A stretch of 64,000 nucleotides of DNA from positions 134,380 to 198,379 of the forward strand of contig JBBAEU010000002.1 in the NCBI GenBank assembly GCA_041655765.1. The letters run 5' to 3'. Made by a program: the position numbers and the translations under genes. Below, piece after piece: positions 33,357 to 41,473 of the stretch; positions within the stretch are counted from its first letter, which is position 1; every line of letters starts with the position of its first letter. The stretch is from Brumimicrobium sp041655765. GTDB taxonomy: Bacteria; Bacteroidota; Bacteroidia; Flavobacteriales_D; Crocinitomicaceae. The notes below the pieces were generated by a model. That model was not told the DNA's origin. It did not search any database and saw only the letters and a list, made by a program, of their open reading frames with translations.

Positions 33357-34256
33357 ATGAAAAAATTAATTGGCTTTCTATTTATTGGGTTTTTGTTTAT
33401 CTCTGTTGGATGTAGAAAAAGACTGGATAGTTTTCTATTTAATGGAGAAAAAGTAGAAGCATATTTACTCGATAATTATAGTGACGGTGAATTATCAGAT
33501 TTACCGAATAGTTATTTTGTTCCCAAAGAAGATATTCATCAATTCAAGTATAAAATTATTGATAATGGCGAGGAGTTAAACATTGCTGCAATCTATGTAG
33601 GAAAAGAAAGTCAACTCTCACAAGATACCATTATTTTATATTGCCATGGTAATGCTAAACACATGGATAATTACTGGAATCGACAGAAATTATTAAGATA
33701 CGCTGGAGGAAATGGCAGATACGGTGTTTTGATGTTTGATTATCCTGGATATGGAATGTCGGACGGAAAACCAACTGAAGAAAATATGTATGAAGCAGCA
33801 AATGGTGCGTTAAAATGGTTGAAAAACAAAGGAGTAACAAATGACAGATTGGTTATTTATGGTTATTCACTTGGTAGTGCTCCAGCAACACGTATTGCGA
33901 GCAATAGTACTTTTGCATTACAACCCAGTAAATTAATCTTGGAAGCTCCATTTGCAAGTAGCGAAGTGATGGTTCAAGATGCATCATTAGTAAATATGCC
34001 CGCTTCATACTTTGTAGATGTTGAAATTGATAATGCTGAACAAATTAAGCAATGTGTTGTTCCTTTATTGTGGATTCATGGAATTAATGACGATTTTTTA
34101 TCAATTGAATCGCACGGAAGATTAGTTTATAACAACCATTATAATAGCTGGAAAAGAAAAATTGAAGTGTTGGGGGCAGGACACAGCGATGTACCAACCT
34201 TTATTGGTTACGAACAATATGCAAATAAAATTCACGAATTTATTAAGCAAGATTAG
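33357..34256 (+). CDS. Alpha/beta hydrolase, lipoprotein
   Basis: A 299-residue alpha/beta hydrolase of the BEM46/YfhR type. The N-terminus carries a signal peptide with a cysteine in SVGC, so it is probably lipidated. The fold shows LYCHGNAKHMDNYW (oxyanion region), FDYPGYGMSDG, the nucleophile elbow YGYSLGS (GxSxG), an aspartate in IHGINDDF and a histidine in GAGHSD. These make a complete triad. The physiological substrate is unknown; relatives act on acyl esters or peptides. It is co-transcribed with the lipoprotein gene upstream. Confidence 0.82.
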   Translation: MKKLIGFLFIGFLFISVGCRKRLDSFLFNGEKVEAYLLDNYSDGELSDLPNSYFVPKEDIHQFKYKIIDNGEELNIAAIYVGKESQLSQDTIILYCHGNAKHMDNYWNRQKLLRYAGGNGRYGVLMFDYPGYGMSDGKPTEENMYEAANGALKWLKNKGVTNDRLVIYGYSLGSAPATRIASNSTFALQPSKLILEAPFASSEVMVQDASLVNMPASYFVDVEIDNAEQIKQCVVPLLWIHGINDDFLSIESHGRLVYNNHYNSWKRKIEVLGAGHSDVPTFIGYEQYANKIHEFIKQD

Positions 34257-34350
34257 TTAAAGTTTAAAAAATATTAAAACTTTATTAAGATTAAAAGCAA
34301 CCAAAAGCAATAAAGTTACGTTTTTCAAGTGAAAAAATATTTTAAAATAG

Positions 34351-37041
34351 ATGTTTAAAAAAGGAATCATATTTATATTTTTAATGATTGTTCCATATAG
34401 TTTCTCTCAAAACACTTTATGTGTTGGTGATGATGGTACATTTTGTGTAGGAACAAGTATAACCATTGAAAACTGTGGCAACGCTTCTGGTGGTCTTGAT
34501 GTAGGGTTGCTATTAGACAATCCAACTTATGTTTCATTAACAGATGACAAATTTTCAGGAGTCATACCAATGGGATTTGTCTTCAATTTTTACGGTATCG
34601 ACTATAATAAATGTCTTATTGGTTCAAATGGAATGATTTCTTTTGATTTATCCAAAGCAAATGGATATAACGGTTGGTCGTTAAACGGAAATCCTTTGCC
34701 ATCTACTGGGGCACCTGGTGACGCAAGAAATGCAGCAATGTTATGTTATCACGATATTAATCCAAATCAAGGCGGTGTTATTGCTTATCAATCTATGGGT
34801 ACAGCACCTAATAGACAATTTGTGGTTGTATATTCAAATATTCCTATGTTCTCTACTGCAGAATGTAATTATATGGCTGTGGTATTCTACGAAACTTCAA
34901 ACATCATTGAATATTATATTTCTTTTAAACCTACATCACCTACTTGGAACAGTAGTTTAGCAATTCAAGGTGTACAAAATGCATCGGGAACAGTAGCACA
35001 CACAACACCTGGAAGAAATAATACTGTCTGGTCAGCTTCAAATGATGCCGTACGTTATCAACCAACTGCTCCAAATAATACAACAGCTTATACAATTAGC
35101 AATATTCCTTTTTTTCCAATTCTTGAAAGCAATGCTAGTTTTGAATGGAAGGACACAGATGGGAATACTTATCCTTATAATAATGGTAACTTGGTTATTA
35201 ACTCTGTTGTTCCAGGAACCAGAGGCTACTTCATGTCTGTAGCTGGGGCTTCATGTAATTCACAGGTTGGTGCTGTATCAGATACATCATTTATAACAGG
35301 TGTAAGCTCAAGTGTTACGGCAACTGTAATTGATGATATCTGTTCTGCTGGAATTGGTAGTGTGAGCGCAACTCCTATATCAGGACAATCCCCTTATACT
35401 TATAACTGGCCAGCTTTGGGTTCTACAGATCAGGTTGTGAATGGTGTTTCAGCAGGAACTTACGTCGTAAATATGACAGATGGTATGGGATGTTCTTCTT
35501 CAGCAACTGTAGTTGTTGGCGATACTCCAGCTACTTACCCAACGTCATCAACCTTGGTTTCATGTCCTGGTGGAAACGATGGTACAGCAACAGTAAGCAT
35601 GGTACCTGAATTAGGAAATGTTACCTATCAATGGAACGACCCAAATCAACAAACTACAAGTCAGGCTGTAGGATTATCTGCAGGAACGTATGAATGTGTT
35701 GTATCATCTGACGTGGGATGTCAAAATACAATAACGGTTGTTGTTGATGAAATCCCTGGTATGCAGGTTCAGTGGACCAATGTTCAAGATGTAACTTGTA
35801 ATAGTGGATCTGATGGTCAAGCAACTGCAGTTGTTACACAAGGTACACAACCTTATTTTTATAGCTGGTCAAACTCTGATTCAGATACACAAACGGCTGA
35901 TAATTTGGCTTTTGGGACGCATACTTTGACGATAACTGATGTTAATGGATGTATTGTAAATGAAGATATTCAAATTAATCAACCTCAAGCATTGTTTGTT
36001 GATATGATTTCCGCAGATACAATCGTCTGTATTGGTGATACTGCAGTTTTGAAAGCTCAAGGTGGGGGCGGAAGTAGCGATTATATTTATGAATGGTATG
36101 AAAATGGTATCTTTCTTGGAAATACACAAAACATAACCGTAGAACCAACTTTTGAAAATGTTGAATATACTTTGATTCTGAAAGAAGTGTGTGGCTCTCC
36201 TTCAGCTACAGATTATACCACGGTTTCTTGGCCACCAGAAGTTCAAGTAATGGTATTGCCAGACACAACTGGAGGCTGTCACCCTGTTGAAATTACTTTT
36301 GAAAATACAACAAGTACAACTGACCCGATTGACTATACAGTATGGAGATTTAGCGACGGAGGCATAGACACTGTTCAAAATGCAGCCCCTATAAAACATA
36401 CTTTTGGATTGGGACCATGGGATGTGAGCATGGAAGTTGTTACAACACGTGGCTGTGTGTATAATCAAAATTTCCCCTATTTAGTTGAAGGATATCCTAT
36501 CCCTGAACCAAATTTTTATGGTAATCCGAGTCCAGTAACAATGATTGACCCAGTAGTACAACTTTATAGTCAATCCAGTAGCGATGCTGCCAATTATACA
36601 TGGAACATGGAAGGAGGAACACCCAATTATTCTACAGCAAAAGACCCAATTGTAAAATATCCAACAAATATTGTTGACGATTATCCAGTTACTTTGATTG
36701 TTGAAAATGAGTTCCATTGTGTTGATTCAATTACTAGAATAATTAGTGTGGTGAATGAGGTTTTATTCTTTGCACCAAATTCATTTACACCAGATGGAGA
36801 TGGATTTAATGAAAACTGGAGAGTACACGTGTCTGGAATAGATATTTATAATTTTAATTTACAAGTGTTTAACCGATGGGGAGAAATAGTGTTCGAATCA
36901 AATGACGCTAATTCAACTTGGGATGGTACCTATGGTTCTAAGAGATTGCCTGAAGGAACTTATATCTGGAGAGCAACAGCTACGGATTATCACAATGATA
37001 ATAAGTATGAATTTGACGGTCACGTAACAATATTAAGATAG
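34351..37041 (+). CDS. Large SprB-repeat surface protein with type B T9SS domain
   Basis: An 896-residue exported adhesin-like protein. Residues 1-19 are a signal peptide. An N-terminal nidogen-like/beta region (~40-230) contains GVIPMGFVFNFYG and IGSNGMISFD. Three SprB-type repeats follow between ~325 and 550, each with CxxGxDG-like starts and TITDVNGC or NMTDGMGC ends. PKD-like domains lie at ~630-800 (ITFENTTSTTDP, VEITF). The last ~90 residues are the type B sorting domain (PNSFTPDGDGFNENW, FNRWGEIVF, STWDG, EGTYIW). SprB-type proteins are mobile surface adhesins in gliding Flavobacteria; whether this organism glides cannot be seen here. Confidence 0.85.
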   Translation: MFKKGIIFIFLMIVPYSFSQNTLCVGDDGTFCVGTSITIENCGNASGGLDVGLLLDNPTYVSLTDDKFSGVIPMGFVFNFYGIDYNKCLIGSNGMISFDLSKANGYNGWSLNGNPLPSTGAPGDARNAAMLCYHDINPNQGGVIAYQSMGTAPNRQFVVVYSNIPMFSTAECNYMAVVFYETSNIIEYYISFKPTSPTWNSSLAIQGVQNASGTVAHTTPGRNNTVWSASNDAVRYQPTAPNNTTAYTISNIPFFPILESNASFEWKDTDGNTYPYNNGNLVINSVVPGTRGYFMSVAGASCNSQVGAVSDTSFITGVSSSVTATVIDDICSAGIGSVSATPISGQSPYTYNWPALGSTDQVVNGVSAGTYVVNMTDGMGCSSSATVVVGDTPATYPTSSTLVSCPGGNDGTATVSMVPELGNVTYQWNDPNQQTTSQAVGLSAGTYECVVSSDVGCQNTITVVVDEIPGMQVQWTNVQDVTCNSGSDGQATAVVTQGTQPYFYSWSNSDSDTQTADNLAFGTHTLTITDVNGCIVNEDIQINQPQALFVDMISADTIVCIGDTAVLKAQGGGGSSDYIYEWYENGIFLGNTQNITVEPTFENVEYTLILKEVCGSPSATDYTTVSWPPEVQVMVLPDTTGGCHPVEITFENTTSTTDPIDYTVWRFSDGGIDTVQNAAPIKHTFGLGPWDVSMEVVTTRGCVYNQNFPYLVEGYPIPEPNFYGNPSPVTMIDPVVQLYSQSSSDAANYTWNMEGGTPNYSTAKDPIVKYPTNIVDDYPVTLIVENEFHCVDSITRIISVVNEVLFFAPNSFTPDGDGFNENWRVHVSGIDIYNFNLQVFNRWGEIVFESNDANSTWDGTYGSKRLPEGTYIWRATATDYHNDNKYEFDGHVTILR

Positions 37042-37053
37042 TAGTTTAGTTTT

Positions 37054-37101
37054 CCTTGTCAGATTTGATTCTCATACCTCGTAAATATAAATCTGACAAG
37101 G
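37054..37101 (+). terminator. Long hairpin after the SprB-like gene
   Basis: A perfect 13-bp inverted repeat, CCTTGTCAGATTT and its complement (37054-37066 and 37089-37101), encloses a 22-nt loop 12 bp after the stop. No T run follows. It probably ends the adhesin transcript before rpsP. Confidence 0.5.
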
Positions 37102-37175
37102 GAAATAAACGAAAATTTATCACTTTCTATTTATTAACAGAAATTCACTCATCATTTGTGAATTTTTAATGAGTA

Positions 37176-37210
37176 TTTGGATAATAATCAGATTTAATTT
37201 TCTATCTTTG
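37176..37210 (+). promoter_or_regulatory. Promoter of the rpsP-rimM-trmN6 unit
   Basis: TTTG (37176-37179), 23-nt spacer, TATCTTTG (37203-37210). The predicted start near 37217 leaves a leader of about 50 nt before the rpsP ATG. The spacer is at the long end of the accepted range. Confidence 0.5.
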
Positions 37211-37267
37211 CAACCTTAATTAAATTATTAACTGGGGTTTCGTACTCCAACCAATAACAAAAAATGT

Positions 37268-37966
37268 ATGGCAACAAAAATTAGATTGCAAAGACACGGT
37301 AAGAAAGGATATGCTTTCTACCACGTAGTAGCTGCTGATTCACGTTCTAAACGTGATGGTAAGTTCATCGAAAAATTAGGAACGTACAACCCAAATACGA
37401 ATCCTGCAACTATCGATATCAACTTCGATAGAACTTTATATTGGGTATCTGTGGGTGCTGAAATGACTGATACTGCACGTGCAATTTTATCTTATAAAGG
37501 TGTCCTTTATAAAAATCACCTAATTAAAGGTGTTAAAAAAGGAGCATTGACTGAAGCAGATGTGGAGAAAAAGTTTGAAGCATGGCTGAAAGAACAAGAA
37601 GCTAAAATTGAGAAAAAAGCTAAAGGTCATGTATCTGCTCAAGAAAAAGCAAAGGCTGAACGTTTGGCTGCTGAAAAAGTAAAAAACGAAGCAAAAGCAA
37701 AAGAAATTGCTGATGCAAACACACCTGAACCAGAAGTAGAAGAAAGTCCTGTAGATGAAGCTGCTGAAGAAGCTACAGCGGAAGCAACTGCTCCTGTTGA
37801 AGAAGAAGTCAAGGAAGAGACAAAGGAAGAGGTGAAAGTAGAGGATTCAGCTCCAGCTGAAGAAGTAAAGGCTGAAGAAACTGAAAAGAAAGAAGAGGAA
37901 ACTCCGAAAACTGAAGAACCTAAAGCAGAAGCGAAAGAAGATACAAAAACTGACGAAGAGAAGTAA
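37268..37966 (+). CDS. rpsP: 30S ribosomal protein S16 with long charged C-terminal extension
   Basis: A 232-residue protein. Residues 1-~85 are canonical S16 (ATKIRLQRHGKKGYAFYHVV, ADSRSKRDGKFIEKLGTYNP, YKGVLYKNHL), an essential small-subunit assembly protein. Residues ~85-150 are a Lys/Ala/Glu helix (EKKFEAWLKEQEAKIEKKAKG). The last ~80 residues are almost entirely Glu, Ala, Lys, Pro and Thr, strongly acidic, and likely disordered. Standard S16 is about 80-90 residues, so the tail nearly triples its size. The single open frame and regular codon use argue against a frameshift. rimM follows after 11 bp, the usual order. Confidence 0.93.
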   Translation: MATKIRLQRHGKKGYAFYHVVAADSRSKRDGKFIEKLGTYNPNTNPATIDINFDRTLYWVSVGAEMTDTARAILSYKGVLYKNHLIKGVKKGALTEADVEKKFEAWLKEQEAKIEKKAKGHVSAQEKAKAERLAAEKVKNEAKAKEIADANTPEPEVEESPVDEAAEEATAEATAPVEEEVKEETKEEVKVEDSAPAEEVKAEETEKKEEETPKTEEPKAEAKEDTKTDEEK

Positions 37967-37977
37967 TCAGATTTGTT

Positions 37978-38517
37978 ATGAATAAAGCAGACTGCTTTAA
38001 ACTAGGTCATGTAGCGAAACTTCACGGATATAAAGGTGAAGTTTCGCTTTTTTTTGACACTAAAAATCCTGAAAAATTTTCTGAATTAGAATTTATATTC
38101 ATAGAAATTAATGGGAATTTAACGCCGTTCTTTATCGAATCTTTACAGATGAAAAATAAAGGAATGGTGAAAGTGAAATTTGAAGGGATTGATGATGAAA
38201 CAGATGCAAAATCCCTCCTAAAAAAAAACATCTATGTGCCTCTTTCTAGTTTACCTGCATCTGAAGATAATGAAGAGTTTAATGACTTTGAATTTATCGG
38301 ATTTAAAGTAGTAGATAAGAATTTTGGCGATGTAGGAAAGGTTGAGCAATTTATTGACTTAACGAATAATCCTTTATTTCAAGTTTTTAATGAAGAACTG
38401 CAAAAAGAAGTACTTCTACCACTTGCTGGTGATATCATTCAAAAAATAGATAGAGCAAACAGAGTTTTGCACATAGAAGCTCCAGAAGGATTGATTGAAT
38501 TGTATCTTGAAGATTAA
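37978..38517 (+). CDS. rimM: 16S rRNA processing protein RimM
   Basis: A 179-residue ribosome maturation factor. The N-terminal beta-barrel RimM domain (~6-85) has LGHVAKLHGYKGEVSLFFD. The C-terminal PRC-barrel (~95-175) has FEFIGFKVVDKNFGDVGKVEQFIDLTNNPLFQV and the end motif VLLPLAGDIIQKID. It helps fold the 30S head domain and binds S19. Its place between rpsP and a tRNA methyltransferase gene fits ribosome/tRNA maturation; trmD and rplS, the usual partners elsewhere, are absent here. Confidence 0.93.
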   Translation: MNKADCFKLGHVAKLHGYKGEVSLFFDTKNPEKFSELEFIFIEINGNLTPFFIESLQMKNKGMVKVKFEGIDDETDAKSLLKKNIYVPLSSLPASEDNEEFNDFEFIGFKVVDKNFGDVGKVEQFIDLTNNPLFQVFNEELQKEVLLPLAGDIIQKIDRANRVLHIEAPEGLIELYLED

Positions 38518-38528
38518 TTTATCCAATT

Positions 38529-39224
38529 ATGTCTGTATTCAGGTTTAAAAATTTTGATATTCATCAAGATGAAAACGTACAAAAAATTAGTACAGACTCA
38601 ATGATTTTGGGCGCTCTTGTTGAAGGAAAAAAAGCCAAAAATATTTTAGATGTTGGAACAGGAACAGGAGTGATTGCACTGATGTTAGCCCAAAAATTTC
38701 CAACCAGTAAGGTGATTGGGTTAGATATTGATTCCCATGCTGTTAAAACTGCTAATTTGAACTTTGAAAATTCGCCTTATGCCAATCGTATAGAAGCTGT
38801 TGAAATGAATTTTTTAGATTTTCAATCTCCTGTTTTGTTTGATAAAATCGTCGCAAATCCACCTTATTTTGATACAAAGATGTATCCTGAAAATGTACAA
38901 CGAGCTTTGGCGCGCCACGAAATAGGAATGAGTTTGTTTGAATTGATTGAACATGCAAAGAATTTGTTGACTAGAAATGGTCAACTTTGGATAATTCTAC
39001 CAGCAAATCGTACAGTTGAGTTGTTACATAGAGGCTTAAGTCTTTTTTTAGTTAAAAGAATTAAAATTTATGGTAAACCAAATAATCATGTAAGGGATGT
39101 TCTTGTGTTCTGCAAAAATCCAATAATGGCAAGCGAAGAGTCTCTAGTAATTCGATATAAAAATGGAAATTACACTGATTTGTACAAAAATTTAACGAAG
39201 GACTTTCATTTTAATCAATTGTGA
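38529..39224 (+). CDS. trmN6: tRNA1(Val) (adenine-37-N6)-methyltransferase family protein
   Basis: A 231-residue class I SAM-dependent methyltransferase of the YfiC/TrmN6 family. FDIHQDENVQKISTDSMILG at the N-terminus, the SAM motif LDVGTGTGVIALMLAQ (~40-55), GLDIDSHAV and the N6-adenine catalytic motif ANPPYF (~115-120) are all present. It probably methylates A37 of tRNA-Val, tuning decoding. It follows rimM after 11 bp. Its last 33 bases overlap the 3' end of the convergent esterase gene. Confidence 0.85.
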   Translation: MSVFRFKNFDIHQDENVQKISTDSMILGALVEGKKAKNILDVGTGTGVIALMLAQKFPTSKVIGLDIDSHAVKTANLNFENSPYANRIEAVEMNFLDFQSPVLFDKIVANPPYFDTKMYPENVQRALARHEIGMSLFELIEHAKNLLTRNGQLWIILPANRTVELLHRGLSLFLVKRIKIYGKPNNHVRDVLVFCKNPIMASEESLVIRYKNGNYTDLYKNLTKDFHFNQL

Positions 39225-39842
39225 TACTTCCTTTAAGGTTTTTGGATATATATCATGGTCTTCTTCAAAATAAATGATTTCAATATCGAACTGTTGCTTT
39301 TTGAAAAAGTCTTCAACCGCCTGTAAATTATCCTTAAAATATTGGTCTTCTTTACCAACAACAAAATAGTTATTAGATTGAAAAATGCTAAAAGGCTCCT
39401 TTTCGATTGGAAGGTCTGGAGGAAATACACTTGCCCAAAGAATAAAATGTTGTGCTTTAAAATTTCCGCTGTAATGCCAACGAGCAGCAGTTGCACCGCC
39501 TTGAGAAAATCCCAAAAGTATTCGATTTTTGTAACTGTTCTTGGCTGACAATTCGTTGTAAAGTGTGTCGAGATAATGAATGTTGTCTGCAATATCGTCT
39601 AACCTGGCTTCTTTTGTCATCCATGATGCACCAACACGACCACTTGTGCCACGCCGATAAAACCTGTGCATTCCTTCAGGTGCAACGACATAATTTTTAT
39701 TTGGATCAAGTGTTTCAAATTTTTTAATAAAAAACTCGGGCAATTGTGAATAACCATGCAAAACAATCCAGATGGTTTTTGCCTTTGGATTCCCATAGGT
39801 AAAATATCGAACCGTTTTTTTTATGGTCAGTTGATGTTCCAA
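39192..39842 (-). CDS. Alpha/beta hydrolase (carboxylesterase/phospholipase-like)
   Basis: A 216-residue cytosolic hydrolase. WIVLHGYSQLPEFF gives the oxyanion region, LLGFSQGGATAARW the GxSxG nucleophile, VVGKEDQYF the acid and EEDHDIYP the histidine. The length fits the small carboxylesterase (YpfH/PF02230) group, which cleaves short acyl esters. It is the last gene of a minus-strand unit, 1 bp after the FAH-family gene. Its 3' end overlaps trmN6 by 33 bp in the opposite direction. Confidence 0.8.
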   Translation of the reverse strand: MEHQLTIKKTVRYFTYGNPKAKTIWIVLHGYSQLPEFFIKKFETLDPNKNYVVAPEGMHRFYRRGTSGRVGASWMTKEARLDDIADNIHYLDTLYNELSAKNSYKNRILLGFSQGGATAARWHYSGNFKAQHFILWASVFPPDLPIEKEPFSIFQSNNYFVVGKEDQYFKDNLQAVEDFFKKQQFDIEIIYFEEDHDIYPKTLKEVSQLIKMKVLR

Positions 39843-39843
39843 T

Positions 39844-40452
39844 TTATTTAATTCTTAAGTTTAAAACTTTTTCTTCATTGATAAATCCCTCTAAATAATC
39901 GCCAATTGAAACAGGACCAACTCCTTCAGGTGTTCCTGTAAAGATTAAGTCTCCCGTTTTTAAGGTCATAAATTGAGAGATGTAAGAAATCATATAATCA
40001 ACGTTGAAAATCATATCTTTTGTATTTCCTATCTGAACAATTTCTCCATTTTTAAGCAGTTTGAAAGAAATGTCTTGAATGTTCTTATTGTCAATTGAAA
40101 TAAATTTGCTACCTATGGGTGCGCTATTTTCGAAAGACTTTGAAATTTCCCAAGGATGACGATTTTCTTTGCATTTTTCTTGTAAATCACGCGCCGTAAA
40201 ATCAATTCCTATTGTGATGCTTGAATAATAGTTGTGGGCAAATTTCTCCTCGATGTTTTTACCAACTTTTTCAATTCTAACAACCACTTCACATTCATAA
40301 TGTAGGTCTTTCGTAAAATCGGGATAATAAAATGTGTTTTCCTTTAATATTGCCACGTCTGGTTTCATAAAAAACATGGGTTCTTTTGGAAGAGGATTAT
40401 TCAATTCATTAGCATGTTTTTCGTAATTTCTCCCGATACAAATCACTTTCAT
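39844..40452 (-). CDS. Fumarylacetoacetate hydrolase-family protein
   Basis: A 202-residue FAH-fold protein similar to FAHD1-type acylpyruvases/oxaloacetate decarboxylases. The start MKVICIGRNYEKHANELNNP and PMFFMKPD are typical. The metal ligands are in HYECEVVVRI (ExE) and GIDFTARDLQ, and the end has FTGTPEGVGPV. It probably decarboxylates or hydrolyses a small acylpyruvate in the cytosol. It sits 5 bp after the exonuclease gene and 1 bp before the esterase gene. A functional link among the three is not obvious. Confidence 0.88.
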   Translation of the reverse strand: MKVICIGRNYEKHANELNNPLPKEPMFFMKPDVAILKENTFYYPDFTKDLHYECEVVVRIEKVGKNIEEKFAHNYYSSITIGIDFTARDLQEKCKENRHPWEISKSFENSAPIGSKFISIDNKNIQDISFKLLKNGEIVQIGNTKDMIFNVDYMISYISQFMTLKTGDLIFTGTPEGVGPVSIGDYLEGFINEEKVLNLRIK

Positions 40453-40457
40453 TTCAA

Positions 40458-41318
40458 TTATTTTGAGAATTTGTCTTTCAGTGCGTTCAACTTGTTTTCC
40501 ATTTGTTTGGCTTCTTTTTCTTTTCGAATTTCTTTTTGGGATTTTCTTTCAGCCTTGATTTTGTCCATTTCTTCTTTTAGGATAAGTTTAGTATAACGTG
40601 GAAAATTACTACTCATCATCCATCCATAATATCCTGTTTCTTCGCTATCAACTTGTCGGATTGTTTTTCCTTTATGTTTGCCAAAGTTATAAGCGATTTC
40701 ACCTTTTTTGTTGTATGCTAAACGTCCAGCAAAATCTGCGATTTTATGCTTGTTGTTTGCGGAGAATTCGGCAAGAAAATTTATGTCGTTTTCCAACTCT
40801 TTGTATCGTTTTAGTTGTGCCTTAAAAACTTCGAATGTAGCAACTACATCTGCTCCCGCGCTGTGGGCATCTTCTAAATTTTTATCACAATAAAACTTAT
40901 AAGCAGCAACGAGCGTTCTTTGCTCCATTTTATGGAAAATATTCTGAACATCTATAAATTTACGGTCTCTCATATTGAACTCGTGGTCAACTCGTAAAAA
41001 TTCTTCAGCCAAAAGTGGGATATCGAATTTGTTAGAATTATATCCTGCTAAATCAGCATCGCCAATAAATTCGGCAATTTGATTGGCAACATCTTTAAAA
41101 GTAGGTGCGTCCTTTACATCTTCATTTGTAATTCCATGAATTTCTGTACTTTCTTTCGAGATTGGCATTTCAGGATTAATACGCAACGTTAGGTTTGACT
41201 CTTCGCCTTTTGGTGAAATTTTTAAGATAGAAATTTCAACAATTCTATCATTTGAGATGTCTAAACCAGTTGTTTCTAAATCAAAAACGCATAAGTTTTT
41301 AGTTAAATTTAACTTCAT
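40458..41318 (-). CDS. DEDDh 3'-5' exonuclease (DnaQ/ExoX-like)
   Basis: A 286-residue exonuclease. The ATG at 41318 (MKLNLTKNLCVFDLETTG) is chosen because it puts the first catalytic motif at the usual distance; an upstream ATG at 41363 would add 15 unconserved residues. Asp and Glu occur in DLETTGLD, the second Asp in YNSNKFDIPLL, and His with the last Asp in DAHSAGAD, so the DEDDh set is complete. A small C-terminal module (YNFGKHKGKTIRQV, then YGWMMSSNFP) resembles the ExoX C-terminal domain, followed by a Lys/Glu coiled coil. It is probably a proofreading or repair nuclease and leads a three-gene unit. Confidence 0.87.
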   Translation of the reverse strand: MKLNLTKNLCVFDLETTGLDISNDRIVEISILKISPKGEESNLTLRINPEMPISKESTEIHGITNEDVKDAPTFKDVANQIAEFIGDADLAGYNSNKFDIPLLAEEFLRVDHEFNMRDRKFIDVQNIFHKMEQRTLVAAYKFYCDKNLEDAHSAGADVVATFEVFKAQLKRYKELENDINFLAEFSANNKHKIADFAGRLAYNKKGEIAYNFGKHKGKTIRQVDSEETGYYGWMMSSNFPRYTKLILKEEMDKIKAERKSQKEIRKEKEAKQMENKLNALKDKFSK

Positions 41319-41423
41319 TTTTATTTTCCTTGTTTGAGGATTAACTTTTAGTTGAATATACAAATAACTTGGATTTATTGGTTAAAACCAAAAAATTAAA
41401 GGTTTATCTGCTTGAATTAAATA

Positions 41424-41455
41424 AAAAGAGGTTCATCTAACGGTGAACCTCTTTT
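41424..41455 (-). terminator. Symmetrical rho-independent terminator after the E2 gene
   Basis: A 12-bp stem (AAAAGAGGTTCA/TGAACCTCTTTT) with an 8-nt loop lies 18 bp past the stop of the E2 gene. The flanking A/T runs make it able to work on either strand; the minus-strand E2 transcript is the obvious user. Confidence 0.85.
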
Positions 41456-41473
41456 GTTGTTTATTATAAATTT

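Noticed and set aside
37510..37966. The Glu-rich S16 tail as a frameshift artefact
   Set aside because: The frame stays open with normal codon use, lysine/alanine/glutamate helical periodicity continues from the core, and the stop is 11 bp before rimM, as expected for an intact operon.
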